From Kribbella pittospori (GTDB taxonomy: Bacteria; Actinomycetota; Actinomycetes; Propionibacteriales; Kribbellaceae), in NCBI RefSeq assembly GCF_004331465.1, contig NZ_SJKB01000002.1:620001-684000 (forward strand): 64,000 nucleotides of DNA. Reading direction: 5' to 3'. The notes beneath the pieces were generated by a model, which was not told the DNA's origin, ran no database searches, and saw only the letters and a program-made list of their open reading frames with translations. A program made the position numbers and the translations under genes. Below are positions 17,235 through 26,062 of this stretch, one piece after another. Numbering within the stretch: the stretch's first letter is position 1; each line of letters starts with the position of its first letter.

Positions 17235-17744
17235 ATGGAGATCGTCCTGAGTACGGCGGACATCACCACGATCCCGGCCGATGCGATCGTCAACGCGGCC
17301 CATCACGCGCTCCGCGGCGGAGGCGGTGTGGACGGCGCGATCCACCGCGCCGGCGGGCCGGAGATCCTCGCGGAGCTCGTCGAGCGGTATCCGAACGGTG
17401 CCGCGACGGGCGAGGCTGCTTGGACGACCGCGGGTGCGCTGCCGGCGTCGTACGTGATCCATGTGGTCGGGCCGAATTACAACGCAGGACAACGGGATCC
17501 GGCGTTGCTGGAGTCCTGCTATCGCAACGCGTTGCGGATCGCGGACGAGCTCGGGGCCAAGACTCTCAGTCTTCCGGCGGTGTCCGCGGGGATCTACGGC
17601 TGGCCGGCCCAGTCAGCGGCGGAGGTCGCCGTACGGACACTTCTCCGTACGACGACCTCCGTCAGCAAAGCCACGTTCTGCTTGATCGAGCCCCGGCTCT
17701 ACAAGGCCTTCCAGACCGCGCTGCGGTCTCGTCAGGCGTTGTAG
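17235..17744 (+). CDS. Macrodomain protein, probable O-acetyl-ADP-ribose deacetylase
   Basis: A 169-residue single macrodomain (MacroD/YmdB type). Ligand motifs are IVNAAHH, GGGGVDGAIHRAGG and LPAVSAGIYGWP; GEAAWTTAGALPA is the segment around the adenosine pocket. The usual NAAN has become NAAH. Such proteins remove ADP-ribose or hydrolyse O-acetyl-ADP-ribose. A clear ribosome site (gaggaga) precedes the ATG. Its end overlaps the convergent L,D-transpeptidase by 13 bases. Confidence 0.9.
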   Translation: MEIVLSTADITTIPADAIVNAAHHALRGGGGVDGAIHRAGGPEILAELVERYPNGAATGEAAWTTAGALPASYVIHVVGPNYNAGQRDPALLESCYRNALRIADELGAKTLSLPAVSAGIYGWPAQSAAEVAVRTLLRTTTSVSKATFCLIEPRLYKAFQTALRSRQAL

Positions 17745-18295
17745 ACGACGACCTTGTCGCCGACCTTCACCCGGGCGAAGATCCAGGCGATCTTCTTCTT
17801 GTCCCGGATGTTCACGCAGCCGTGCGAGGCGCCGTTGTACCCGCGGGCCTTGAAGTCGGCCGAGTAGTGCACGGCCTGGCCACCGCTGAAGAACATCGCG
17901 TACGGCATCGGCGAGTGGTACAGCGACGACACGTGGTTCTTCGACTTGCGCTGGACCTTGAAGACGCCCTGCCGGGTCGGCGTCCTACGAGCGCCGAACC
18001 GTGCGTCGGTGATCTGGATCGGCTTGCCGTTGACCATGTACACCAATTTGCGGGTGCGCTTGTTGATGCACAGCACCCGGCCCTTCGTCATACACCGCCT
18101 GTCGATCCGCAGCTTGCCCGGCACGAGCCCGGTCGAGGACGCCGCCGCGGTCGCCTGCTGTGGCACGACCACGGCCTGGGGCGCAACCTTCGGTGCCACT
18201 ACGGCCGCGTCGGCCGTCGTGGTCGCGGTCAGTGCGCCCACCCCCACGAACGCGGCTGCCGTGAGGGTGGCGCCGAGCTTACGCAGAATTCCCAT
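17732..18295 (-). CDS. L,D-transpeptidase (single YkuD domain)
   Basis: A 187-residue exported YkuD enzyme. A signal peptide covers about 1-30 (AAAFVGVGALTATTTADAA). The catalytic SHGCVNIRD is almost identical to that of the gene at 15405, and the stretch AVHYSADFKARGYNG is shared, but the peptidoglycan-binding domain is absent. I chose ATG 18295 over TTG 18316 because ggaagg lies ten bases upstream and the signal peptide then begins normally. Confidence 0.9.
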   Translation of the reverse strand: MGILRKLGATLTAAAFVGVGALTATTTADAAVVAPKVAPQAVVVPQQATAAASSTGLVPGKLRIDRRCMTKGRVLCINKRTRKLVYMVNGKPIQITDARFGARRTPTRQGVFKVQRKSKNHVSSLYHSPMPYAMFFSGGQAVHYSADFKARGYNGASHGCVNIRDKKKIAWIFARVKVGDKVVVYNA

Positions 18296-18649
18296 GCTCC
18301 TGTTTCCTTCCCCCAAAGAGTTGCTTGCACATGACAGACGTCAGACCCCCACGTCCGGTTGGTAACGATCCGGATTTCTTCCCCACAGACCGACCGAGGA
18401 ATGGTGTATCACACCCCTGTAGTTCGCTCCGCATGTCGCGCCCCCCGTTGCCGTTTCGTTCCCGAGCCGGCCGGTAAGACAAGCCAGAGGGCACACCCAG
18501 TACGCCGGAGAACCCTCCCTCACGAGGGCAGCAGCACACCGCGGCCGAGCCGCAGGTCGCGGCGATGAGCCCGGTAGTAGAACCGGGTGGGCGGGAGCGC
18601 GCGCAGCAGCCGCGACGGAGGAGCGGCTGCGCAGCACGCGTGGGAAGGA
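18296..18649. other. 354-bp noncoding stretch between an L,D-transpeptidase and typA
   Basis: No gene is supported here. It contains the leader of the L,D-transpeptidase gene (minus strand). Visible structures are a GGTGT-ATC-ACACC inverted repeat (18403-18415), a CCCGGT/ACCGGG hairpin (18570-18587) and a GC-rich inverted repeat near 18600-18632 just past the typA stop that could end typA transcription. I compared it with the c-di-AMP riboswitch consensus from memory and found no convincing match. Confidence 0.5.
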
Positions 18650-20515
18650 TCAGCTCTTGTTCTTGCGCCCCAGCTTCGACCGCTCGACCTGGGTCAGAGC
18701 GACCTTCCGCATCCGGATCGCGTCCGGGGTGACCTCGACGCACTCGTCCTCGCGGCAGAACTCCAGCGACTGCTCGAGCGACAGCTTGCGGGCCGGGACG
18801 AGCTTCTCGAACTCGTCCGCGGTCGACGACCGGACGTTGGTCATCTTCTTTTCCTTGGTGATGTTGACGTCCATGTCGTCCGAGCGCGAGTTCTCGCCGA
18901 CGATCATGCCCTCGTACACCTCGGTGGTCGGCTCCACGAACATGGTGCCGCGCTCCTGGAGGTTGATCATCGCGTACGACGTGGCCGCGCCGGACCGGTC
19001 CGACACCAGCGAACCCGACGGCCGCGTCCGCAGCTCGCCGAACCACGGCTCGTACCCCTCGAACACGTGGTGCGCGATACCGGTACCGCGGGTGTCGGTC
19101 AGGAACTCGGTCCGGAACCCGATCAGACCGCGAGCCGGGACCAGGAACTCCATCCGGACCCACCCGGTGCCGTGGTTGGTCATCTGCTCCATCCGGCCCT
19201 TGCGGACCGCGAGGAGCTGGGTGACCGTGCCGAGGTACTCCTCCGGGCAGTCGATCGTCAGCCGCTCGACCGGCTCGTGCCGCTTGCCGTCGATCTCGCG
19301 GGTGACCACCTGCGGCTTGCCGACGGTCAGCTCGTAGCCTTCGCGGCGCATCTGCTCGACCAGGATCGCCAGCGCCAGCTCACCGCGGCCCTGCACCTCC
19401 CAGGCGTCCGGACGCTCGGTCGGCAGGACCTTCAGCGACACGTTGCCGACCAGTTCGCGGTCGAGCCGGTCCTTGACCAGCCGCGCGGTCACCTTGGTGC
19501 CCTTCACCCGGCCGGCCAGCGGCGAGGTGTTGGTGCCGATCGTCATCGAGATGGCCGGCTCGTCGACGGTGATCAACGGGAGCGGCTTGGGGTTGTCCGG
19601 GTCGGTCAGGGTGTCGCCGATCATGATCTCCGGGATGCCCGCGATCGCGACGATGTCACCCGGACCGGCCGAGTCGCCGGGCACCCGCTCGAGCGCCTCG
19701 GTGACCAGCAGTTCGGTGATCTTGACCCGCTGGATCGAGCCGTCGTGACGGCACCAGGCGACCTGGGCGCCCTTCTTCAGCGTGCCTTCGTGCACCCGGA
19801 CCAGCGCGAGCCGGCCGAGGAACGGCGAGGCGTCCAGGTTGGTGACGTGCGCCTGCAGCGGCGCTCCCTCGGTGTACTCCGGGGCCGGCACGTTGGCCAG
19901 GATCGTCTCGAACAGCGGCTCGAGGTCCTCGGAGTCCGGCATGCCGCCGTCGGCGGGCTGGGCCAGCGAGGCCCGGCCGGCCCGCGCGGAGGCGTAGACG
20001 ACCGGGAAGTCGAGCGCGCTCTGGTCCGCGTCGTGGTCGAGCAGGTCGAGGAACAGTTCGTACGTCTCGTCGACGACCTCGGCGATCCGGGCGTCCGGGC
20101 GGTCCACCTTGTTCACCACCAGGATCACCGGCATCTGCCGCGCCAGCGCCTTGCGCAGCACGAACCGGGTCTGCGGCAGCGGGCCCTCGGAGGCGTCCAC
20201 CAGCAGCACGATCGCGTCCACCATCGACAGGCCGCGCTCGACCTCGCCACCGAAGTCGGCGTGGCCGGGGGTGTCGATGATGTTCAGCGTCATCTGCTCG
20301 CCGTTGGCCATCTTGTGCCGTACGGCGGTGTTCTTGGCCAGGATCGTGATGCCCTTCTCACGTTCCAGGTCGCCGGAGTCCATCGCCCGCTCGTCCACGT
20401 GCTGGTGCGCGCCGAAGGCGCCGGACTGCCACAGCATCGCGTCGACCAGGGTGGTCTTGCCGTGGTCGACGTGGGCCACGATCGCGACGTTGCGCAGGTC
20501 GTTACGGACAGGCAT
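18650..20515 (-). CDS. typA: Translational GTPase TypA/BipA
   Basis: A 621-residue ribosome-associated GTPase, full length. G1 is [10 protein letters not shown]3 [13 protein letters not shown]4 NKVDR; domains II, III ([18 protein letters not shown]) and the C-terminal domain with the [10 protein letters not shown] and [10 protein letters not shown] segments follow. It helps late 50S assembly and growth under stress. Start ATG at 20515 gives the family N-terminus [16 protein letters not shown] with ggag ten bases before; an in-frame upstream ATG at 20590 is not supported. Confidence 0.97.
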   Translation of the reverse strand: MPVRNDLRNVAIVAHVDHGKTTLVDAMLWQSGAFGAHQHVDERAMDSGDLEREKGITILAKNTAVRHKMANGEQMTLNIIDTPGHADFGGEVERGLSMVDAIVLLVDASEGPLPQTRFVLRKALARQMPVILVVNKVDRPDARIAEVVDETYELFLDLLDHDADQSALDFPVVYASARAGRASLAQPADGGMPDSEDLEPLFETILANVPAPEYTEGAPLQAHVTNLDASPFLGRLALVRVHEGTLKKGAQVAWCRHDGSIQRVKITELLVTEALERVPGDSAGPGDIVAIAGIPEIMIGDTLTDPDNPKPLPLITVDEPAISMTIGTNTSPLAGRVKGTKVTARLVKDRLDRELVGNVSLKVLPTERPDAWEVQGRGELALAILVEQMRREGYELTVGKPQVVTREIDGKRHEPVERLTIDCPEEYLGTVTQLLAVRKGRMEQMTNHGTGWVRMEFLVPARGLIGFRTEFLTDTRGTGIAHHVFEGYEPWFGELRTRPSGSLVSDRSGAATSYAMINLQERGTMFVEPTTEVYEGMIVGENSRSDDMDVNITKEKKMTNVRSSTADEFEKLVPARKLSLEQSLEFCREDECVEVTPDAIRMRKVALTQVERSKLGRKNKS

Positions 20516-20613
20516 GGGGAAGCGCTCCAAGCAATGGGGACTGGGTGTCAGGCGGCGGCTACGGCGTGTTGTGTCGCACGAGATGGCCACTCGACGCAGG
20601 GCGCAGCCCTTTC

Positions 20614-20619
20614 ATCTTA
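20614..20619 (-). promoter_or_regulatory. Possible -10 element of typA
   Basis: TAAGAT on the minus strand about 100 bp before the typA start. No clear -35. Confidence 0.3.
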
Positions 20620-20668
20620 CCGGTGACGGCACGTGTCCACGAAACGGGAAGACCTTTGACATTTGTTA

Positions 20669-20682
20669 ACTGGACGTCCAGT
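20669..20682. promoter_or_regulatory. Candidate TetR operator in the promoter of the TetR gene
   Basis: Perfect 14-bp palindrome ACTGGACGTCCAGT between TTGACA (20656-20661) and TATAAA (20684-20689). The 22-bp spacing between those hexamers is long, so the -35 is uncertain, but the palindrome touches the -10 and would block polymerase when bound. Confidence 0.6.
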
Positions 20683-20802
20683 CTATAAACGGCGCCTGGG
20701 GAGGGGCCAGAAAAGAACGGGGGGGTCCGAACCCGGGAGCGCCGAGCACTTGATGGGGGAGGTAGCTCGGCCTCCGGGGTAACGACCAGCAGGGAAGGAA
20801 CC

Positions 20803-21438
20803 GTGCCGCGCTCGGCCACCGTGAATCAGGAGCTGCGAGAGCGCTCCCGGGAGCGCATCCTGGCCGCGGCTCTGGAGGTCTTCGCCGCCAAGGGGTACGA
20901 GGCCGCATCGATCTCCGAGATCACCGAGGCAGCCGGGGTGTCCCGTGGCCTGGTTTCGTACTACTTCGCCGCCAAGGAAGAACTGGCCGCGGAACTGCTG
21001 GACCGCTGGCTGGACGGCATCGCCGGGATCCTGACGATCCAGGGCAGCCCGGACGAGCGCCTGGCCGGCATCATCGACGGCGCCCTGATGGCGGCCGCCA
21101 CCACGCTTCCGATCCAGCGGCTCGCGATCACCCTGATGATGCAGCCCACCACCCACGACGTCTTCGCGCGCGTCGAGGCCGACAAGTCGGTCCGCGTCAG
21201 CCAGGTCGAGGACGCCATTCGCTCCGTCTTCGCCGCCCGCGGAGCCGCCGACCCGGCGGTCGAGGAAATGTTGCTCAGAGCAACCTTGGAGGGCGTCACG
21301 GTGAAGCTCGCGATCTACCGCGAGACCTTCCCTCTCGAAGACATCCGTCGCCGCCTGTACGCCGGTTACAACCTGCCCACACCGGCCGCGCCACTTCCGA
21401 TCAGCTCACCCCCGGTGGACCGCCTCCGCGCTAAATGA
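20803..21438 (+). CDS. TetR family transcriptional regulator
   Basis: A 211-residue repressor. The N-terminal HTH covers about 10-55 (ILAAALEVFAAKGYEAASI; GVSRGLVSYYFAAKEEL); the C-terminal ligand domain is not assignable. Start is GTG at 20803 with gggaagg before it; the leader is about 110 bases long. It probably represses itself through the ACTGGACGTCCAGT palindrome. It converges on the FAD monooxygenase pseudogene with eight bases of overlap, so that gene need not be its target. Confidence 0.92.
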   Translation: MPRSATVNQELRERSRERILAAALEVFAAKGYEAASISEITEAAGVSRGLVSYYFAAKEELAAELLDRWLDGIAGILTIQGSPDERLAGIIDGALMAAATTLPIQRLAITLMMQPTTHDVFARVEADKSVRVSQVEDAIRSVFAARGAADPAVEEMLLRATLEGVTVKLAIYRETFPLEDIRRRLYAGYNLPTPAAPLPISSPPVDRLRAK

Positions 21439-22577
21439 CCGGCGGGGTCCAATCGAGGTGCCGCGTACCGCTGCGCGCAGCGAGACCGGCCGGTGTGAGC
21501 CGCAGCATCGCATTCCGCAGCCACTGCCCACGCCCGAGATGGGCACCCACCCGAGCCATCTGCGCCGACCGCGTCACCAGCTGCTGCGTACGCCGGTACC
21601 GCTGCGCACGGTAGTCCTGCAGTCCCACCGCAACTTCCCCGTCACCGCGGATCAACGCCCCCACCGACACCCCGTCCTCGAGCGCCGAGTTCGCCCCCTG
21701 CCCCAAGGTCGGCAGCATCGGATGCGCCGCATCACCGATCAGCACGACCCGCCCGGCCGTGTACCGCGGCAACGGCTCGAGCTCCCACACGTCATGCCGG
21801 ATCACGTCGGAGGTTGCCGCGGTCAGCGCCCGTACGTCGGGAGCCCACGCGCCGAAGTACTCGCGAACCGCCCGGATCTCGTCCGGGAAACCATGACCGG
21901 CCGGAAGCCGCACGTACCCGTACCAATAGACCTGGTCGGCACTGATCCGGAGCGAGCCGAACTCGGCCTGCGGGCCCCACAGCATGGCGAAGCTGTCGTC
22001 GACGATCGTGGTTTCGGAGATGATCGCCCGCCAACTCGAGTAACCGCTGTAACGCAAGGCAGAACGGGGAAAAGAGCACGCCCCGGGTAACACTGCGGAT
22101 CCCGTCCGCACCCACGACCAGGTCGGCGTCGGCGCTGCACGAACCGCTCGCGGACGTCCACGTCACGCGGGCCGACGAGGCTCCCGGCGTACCGGGGTCG
22201 ACAGCCGTGACGCGCGCACCCGTCACCAGTTCCGCGCCGGCGGCGGATTCGGCCAATGCCGCGTGCAGCCGCTGCCGATGGATCCCGATCATCCGGGTGA
22301 GCCCGTTCCCATCAGGTGCCCTGAGCAACCATTTGCCGTCGGACCGGCGTGACCCGGCCGGACGTACGGCGTACCCGTCCCGCCGGACCCTGTCGCCGGC
22401 ACCGATCGCGTCCAAGGCACGGGCCCCGTTCACAGTGACGGCCAGGCCTGCGCCGACCTCGCCGAGCTCGGGTGCGCTCTCCAGTACCTGCACGCGCCAG
22501 CCCGTCCGGATCAACGCGGCCGCCGCGGCCAGGCCGGCGATCCCGCCGCCGACCACGATCGCCTTCTGGTCGGTCAT
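21431..22577 (-). pseudogene. FAD-dependent monooxygenase, broken by a one-base frameshift
   Basis: The N-terminal half reads from ATG 22577 with the Rossmann motif VVGGGIAGLAAAAALI and the ADLVVGADGIRS motif, then loses frame. The C-terminal half continues in another frame from about 22070 with the second FAD motif VVLIGDAAHPMLPTLGQGANSALED. The break is at the run GGGGAAAA (22066-22073, plus strand), where one base too many is present; the whole span is 1147 nt, one more than 382 codons. Restored, it would be a 381-residue salicylate-hydroxylase-like enzyme, a normal length. Either a real pseudogene or a sequencing error. TATCGT lies seven bases before the start. Confidence 0.88.
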
Positions 22578-22584
22578 GCCGTCG

Positions 22585-22590
22585 ACGATA
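22585..22590 (-). promoter_or_regulatory. -10 element of the FAD monooxygenase pseudogene
   Basis: TATCGT on the minus strand, seven bases before the ATG at 22577, consistent with a leaderless transcript. Confidence 0.45.
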
Positions 22591-22688
22591 GGAGTCCGGC
22601 GGACTCCGTGCGTACGACAGAGGGCGTATCTGTGGAGCCCTCCACTGGCGGATGCCCGGAACGCCTCGCCCGGCCAGAGTGGTGTGGC

Positions 22689-23960
22689 ATGACCATCACA
22701 CGAAGAACGTTCCTGGCCGGCTCGGCGGTAGGTGTAGCGGCCGCGACCGGACTGGCGCCGGCGCAGGCCTCCGGCGACCCGATCACGAGCTGGATCGCCC
22801 GCAAGGCCGAGCCGTTGGGAGATCTGGACCACCTCCGCCGGTCCATCGCTGGCGCACAGATCGTCGGACTCGGCGAGGCCGTGCACGCGACGGCCGAGCT
22901 CACGCACCTGAAGCTGCGGGTGGTCCGCTATCTCGTGGAGCGGCTCGGCTTCCGGGCGATCGCGTTCGAGGACGACTGGTCGCTGGGCACGCAGCTGAAC
23001 GAATACGTGCTGACCGGACGCGGCGACCTCAACGCACTGGTCGGCCAGCTGAGCACCGAGAGCCGCACCCACGAGATCGCCGAGCTGTTCGCCTACCTGC
23101 GCACCTACAACGCCACGCACCGGGACAAGGTGCGGTTCGCGGGTTCCGAGTACTTCGCCACCCGGCAACTCGCGTACGACGCGATCGACGAGTACGTCGC
23201 CCGCCGCGCACCCCACCGACTGGCCGAACTGCGCCGCAGTCTGAAGCCCATCCGCCCGCAGCTCGAGGACATCGGTGCGTACGTCCAGTGGTACTGGAAG
23301 GAGGTCAAGGACAAGGCGCCGTACGTCGCCAAGGCGCAGGCTGTGCTCGCGCTCGTCCAGAAGCTGCCGCATCGGCCGAATGACCGGGACTACGCGATCA
23401 CCGAGCACCACGCCCGGCAGATCCTGTCGTTCTACACGGCGTTCAGCCTGCCCGAGGCCGAGATCTGGGGCTATCGCGACGCCCGGGCAGCGGAGAACGT
23501 GCGCTGGTGGCACGGCTTCACCCGGAACAAGGTCATCTACTGGGCCGCGAACGCGCACACGGCGAACGCCCCCGGTCTACGCGTCACCGTCCCACCGGAC
23601 CCGGACGTCGTCTTCCGCAACGCCGGTTCGTACCTTCGCGACTGGTACGGCGACCGCTACCGCTCTGTCGGCTGCACCGTCGACCACGGCACCACGCTCG
23701 GCCCGGTCACGCTGCCGCCGGCATCCTCCGACTGGTTCGAGCACCAACTCACGGCCGCCAGAAACGGGCAGTTCGTCCTCGATCTGCACAGCCGCCCGCA
23801 ACCGGACGCGGTCCGCGCCTGGCTGCGCGGCACCGCCAAGACGCGCGGCATCCCGGAGTACGGCCCCGGGTCGTACATGACCGGCGACAGCCTGTCCGAC
23901 TGGTTCGACGTCGCGATCCACACGCCGGAGGTGACCCCGACGCACCCGTTGGTCAGCTGA
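22689..23960 (+). CDS. Erythromycin-esterase family protein, Tat-exported
   Basis: A 423-residue protein of the EreA/EreB-like fold. It starts with a twin-arginine signal (TITRRTFLAGSAVGVAAATG, cleavage after AQA). Family motifs are GLGEAVHATAELTHLKLR, which contains the conserved Glu and His of the active site, FEDDWSLG, and the WAANAHTAN motif near 290. Macrolide esterase activity is known for only some members, and none of those is exported by Tat to my knowledge, so the substrate is open. An in-frame ATG at 22608 would bury the Tat signal and was rejected. Confidence 0.88.
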   Translation: MTITRRTFLAGSAVGVAAATGLAPAQASGDPITSWIARKAEPLGDLDHLRRSIAGAQIVGLGEAVHATAELTHLKLRVVRYLVERLGFRAIAFEDDWSLGTQLNEYVLTGRGDLNALVGQLSTESRTHEIAELFAYLRTYNATHRDKVRFAGSEYFATRQLAYDAIDEYVARRAPHRLAELRRSLKPIRPQLEDIGAYVQWYWKEVKDKAPYVAKAQAVLALVQKLPHRPNDRDYAITEHHARQILSFYTAFSLPEAEIWGYRDARAAENVRWWHGFTRNKVIYWAANAHTANAPGLRVTVPPDPDVVFRNAGSYLRDWYGDRYRSVGCTVDHGTTLGPVTLPPASSDWFEHQLTAARNGQFVLDLHSRPQPDAVRAWLRGTAKTRGIPEYGPGSYMTGDSLSDWFDVAIHTPEVTPTHPLVS

Positions 23961-24909
23961 ACGCCGGAAGGTGTGGCTGTACGGCGCCGACGTCGACACC
24001 GCCGCCGTACAGCGGGAAGCGGAGCTGGCGCTCGACGACGCCGTCGGTGAAGCCGAGGCGCTGGAGGACGGCGGCCATCACGACCTGGCGAGGCCGGGCG
24101 GCGCCGTCCTCGATCTTGAGGGCGATGCCGCGGCCGTCGGCGAGACCGACGGCGTACACGCCCTCCGCTCCGGCCTTGCAGAACAGGCCGTCGACGCCGC
24201 GCATCAACGCAGCCTCGTCCCGCGTGGTCCCGCTGGCGTACTCCGGGAATGACCGGTAGGCATCCTTCACCCGCGCCTCGAGCGTGCCCGGAGCAGCGGC
24301 CGCGAAGTGGCCGAAGGAGCGGGCCAGGCCGGCGAGGCTGAGGGCGAAGATCGGAGCGCCGCAGCCGTCGACCGCGACGTAGGACGCGTTCTCCCCCGCC
24401 GAGTCCTCGATCGCGGTCCGGATCACCTTCTGCAGCGGGTGATCCGGGGCACGGTAGTCGTCGAACGACCACCCGTTGACGTAGCAGGTCAGGAGCATCG
24501 CGGCGTGCTTGCCCGAGCAGTTCATCGTAATCCGCTCCGGTCCGTGCCCCGCGCGCACCCATGCGTCCCGGGCCGGGTCGGCCAACGGGTACGCCTCCGG
24601 GGTCCGCAGCGCAGTCTCGTCCGTGCCGGCCATCGCGAGGATCTCGCGGACGCCGTCGAGGTGGATCTGCTCGCCCGAGTGGGAGGCGCCGGCCAGAGCC
24701 AGCAGTTTGCCGTCGAGGGTGAGCCCGTTGCGGAGCATGCCGAGTGCCTGCATCGGCTTGTTCGACGAGCGCGGGAACATCGGCTGGTCCACCACGCCGG
24801 CCGCCCAGGCGACGGAGCCGTCGGGGTTCGTCACCACGACGGAGCCGTGGTGGTGGCCCTCCACGAAGCCGCTGCGGACGACGTCGGCCAGGATCACAGG
24901 TTCGGTCAC
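23953..24909 (-). CDS. Asparaginase (L-asparaginase II, Rhizobium-type family)
   Basis: A 318-residue member of the asparaginase II family that is distinct from the E. coli enzymes. Signature stretches are RSSNKPMQALGML, ASHSGEQIHLDGV, NCSGKHAAMLLTC and VDGCGAPIFALSL; the SxxK and Cys/Lys residues of the catalytic site are within them. It should hydrolyse asparagine to aspartate and ammonia in the cytoplasm. Start GTG 24909 has TACTGT six bases upstream; a TTG at 24930 is a weaker option. Its end overlaps the preceding gene by eight bases. Confidence 0.88.
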   Translation of the reverse strand: MTEPVILADVVRSGFVEGHHHGSVVVTNPDGSVAWAAGVVDQPMFPRSSNKPMQALGMLRNGLTLDGKLLALAGASHSGEQIHLDGVREILAMAGTDETALRTPEAYPLADPARDAWVRAGHGPERITMNCSGKHAAMLLTCYVNGWSFDDYRAPDHPLQKVIRTAIEDSAGENASYVAVDGCGAPIFALSLAGLARSFGHFAAAAPGTLEARVKDAYRSFPEYASGTTRDEAALMRGVDGLFCKAGAEGVYAVGLADGRGIALKIEDGAARPRQVVMAAVLQRLGFTDGVVERQLRFPLYGGGVDVGAVQPHLPAFS

Positions 24910-24915
24910 GGCTGA

Positions 24916-24921
24916 ACAGTA
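24916..24921 (-). promoter_or_regulatory. -10 element of the asparaginase gene, probable leaderless promoter
   Basis: TACTGT on the minus strand, six bases before GTG 24909. This spacing supports the GTG over the upstream TTG. Confidence 0.5.
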
Positions 24922-24955
24922 CAGGTGCAAAATGCAGTGTTGCGAATGATCCGGC

Positions 24956-25951
24956 TCACAGCTGCGAGCGCACGTGCAGCCCCACCTCGGGGTCGACCAG
25001 GACCTCCTGGGTCGCGGTCACCGTCGGCTGATCCTCGGCGACGACCTCGATCACGGCCGCGGGGTCCACGTTCCGCTTCACCAGCGCCAATGCGATCGGA
25101 CCCAGCTCGTGATGCCGCGCCGCGGACCCGATGAACCCGACCTGCTTGTCCCCCACGCGGACGGCGTACCCGTGCGCGGGCAGGTGGTCGACCGAACCGT
25201 CCAGGTGCAGCCGCACCAGCCGGCGCGGCGGGCGGCCGAGGTTGTTCACCCGGGCGACCGTCTCCTGGCCGCGGTAGCAGCCCTTGTCCAGATGTACGCC
25301 GACGCCGAGCCAGCCCAGCTCGTTCGGAATCGCGCGCTCGTCCGTGTCCAGGCCGAACCGTGGGTTGCCCGCCTCGATCCGGAGCGCCTCGTACGCCCAG
25401 ACTCCGGCTGCCGGACCCTCCAGACCCGCCAACTCGGCGCGCGGCAGGAACACCTCGTGCCCGCCGAGCGAGTCCGCGCCGCTGCGGGTCAACGGACCGT
25501 CCGCGGGAGCCGGTCCGGGCCGCCAGACGATCGCGTAGTCGTCGGTCACGTCCGCGATCTCCACCCGGGACATGAACACCATCTTCTGCAGCCACTCGAC
25601 CAGGGCCGCGGCCGCGCCGGGCTCGGTGTGCAGCCAGAACGTCTCGCCGTCGTCGACGCCGTACATCACGTGCTCGACATGGCCGGTCGGCGACAGCAGC
25701 AGCGCGGTGGTCGACGTACCGGGCGTAAGCCCCTCGAAGTACTGCGTCGTCAGCGCGTGCAGCCAGGTCAGCCGGTCGGGACCGGTGATCGTGACGACCT
25801 CACGGTGGGACAGGTCGACGAACGCCTTCCCCGCGACCAGGGCGCGTTGCTCCCGCAGGTCCGAGCCGTAGTGGGCCGCGACCCCGGCGTCGAGTCCGTC
25901 GGCCTCGACCGCGCCGGGGCGGTCGAGCAGGGGGCTGCGCATCCGTGACAT
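24956..25951 (-). CDS. ygfZ: Folate-binding protein YgfZ (iron-sulfur cluster repair)
   Basis: A 331-residue GcvT-related protein. The diagnostic motif is KGCYRGQETVAR with its Cys; the N-terminal folate-binding part shows VDLSHREVVTITGPDRLTWL. YgfZ helps certain Fe-S enzymes in a tetrahydrofolate-dependent way. Start ATG 25951 has TACTCT six bases upstream; a second ATG at 25942 is possible. Confidence 0.92.
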   Translation of the reverse strand: MSRMRSPLLDRPGAVEADGLDAGVAAHYGSDLREQRALVAGKAFVDLSHREVVTITGPDRLTWLHALTTQYFEGLTPGTSTTALLLSPTGHVEHVMYGVDDGETFWLHTEPGAAAALVEWLQKMVFMSRVEIADVTDDYAIVWRPGPAPADGPLTRSGADSLGGHEVFLPRAELAGLEGPAAGVWAYEALRIEAGNPRFGLDTDERAIPNELGWLGVGVHLDKGCYRGQETVARVNNLGRPPRRLVRLHLDGSVDHLPAHGYAVRVGDKQVGFIGSAARHHELGPIALALVKRNVDPAAVIEVVAEDQPTVTATQEVLVDPEVGLHVRSQL

Positions 25952-25957
25952 GTCACC

Positions 25958-25963
25958 AGAGTA
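25958..25963 (-). promoter_or_regulatory. -10 element of ygfZ, probable leaderless promoter
   Basis: TACTCT on the minus strand, six bases before ATG 25951. Confidence 0.5.
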
Positions 25964-26062
25964 CGTCGGCCGGCGTACGGCGAACGCCTCCCGTCGTGGG
26001 ATGTGGACAACCCCGCCCGACGGCAGGGTGGAGGTATCGAATCCAGTGAAGGGAGCAAGGCG

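Noticed and set aside
18317..18649. c-di-AMP (ydaO) riboswitch before the L,D-transpeptidase
   Set aside because: Wall-enzyme genes of actinobacteria can have one, but the conserved core could not be matched; only simple hairpins are seen.
18590..20626. 679-residue plus-strand open frame opposite typA
   Set aside because: Arg/His/Val-rich translation with no motif; complementary to the intact typA gene.
22578..23558. Minus-strand open frame upstream of the FAD monooxygenase start
   Set aside because: In frame with the pseudogene but antisense to the erythromycin-esterase-like gene; the Rossmann motif starts at 22577 next to a promoter element.
21431..24909. Genomic island or transferred segment around the pseudogene and esterase
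   Set aside because: No integrase, tRNA, repeats or change of base composition by eye; the genes are typical of actinobacteria.
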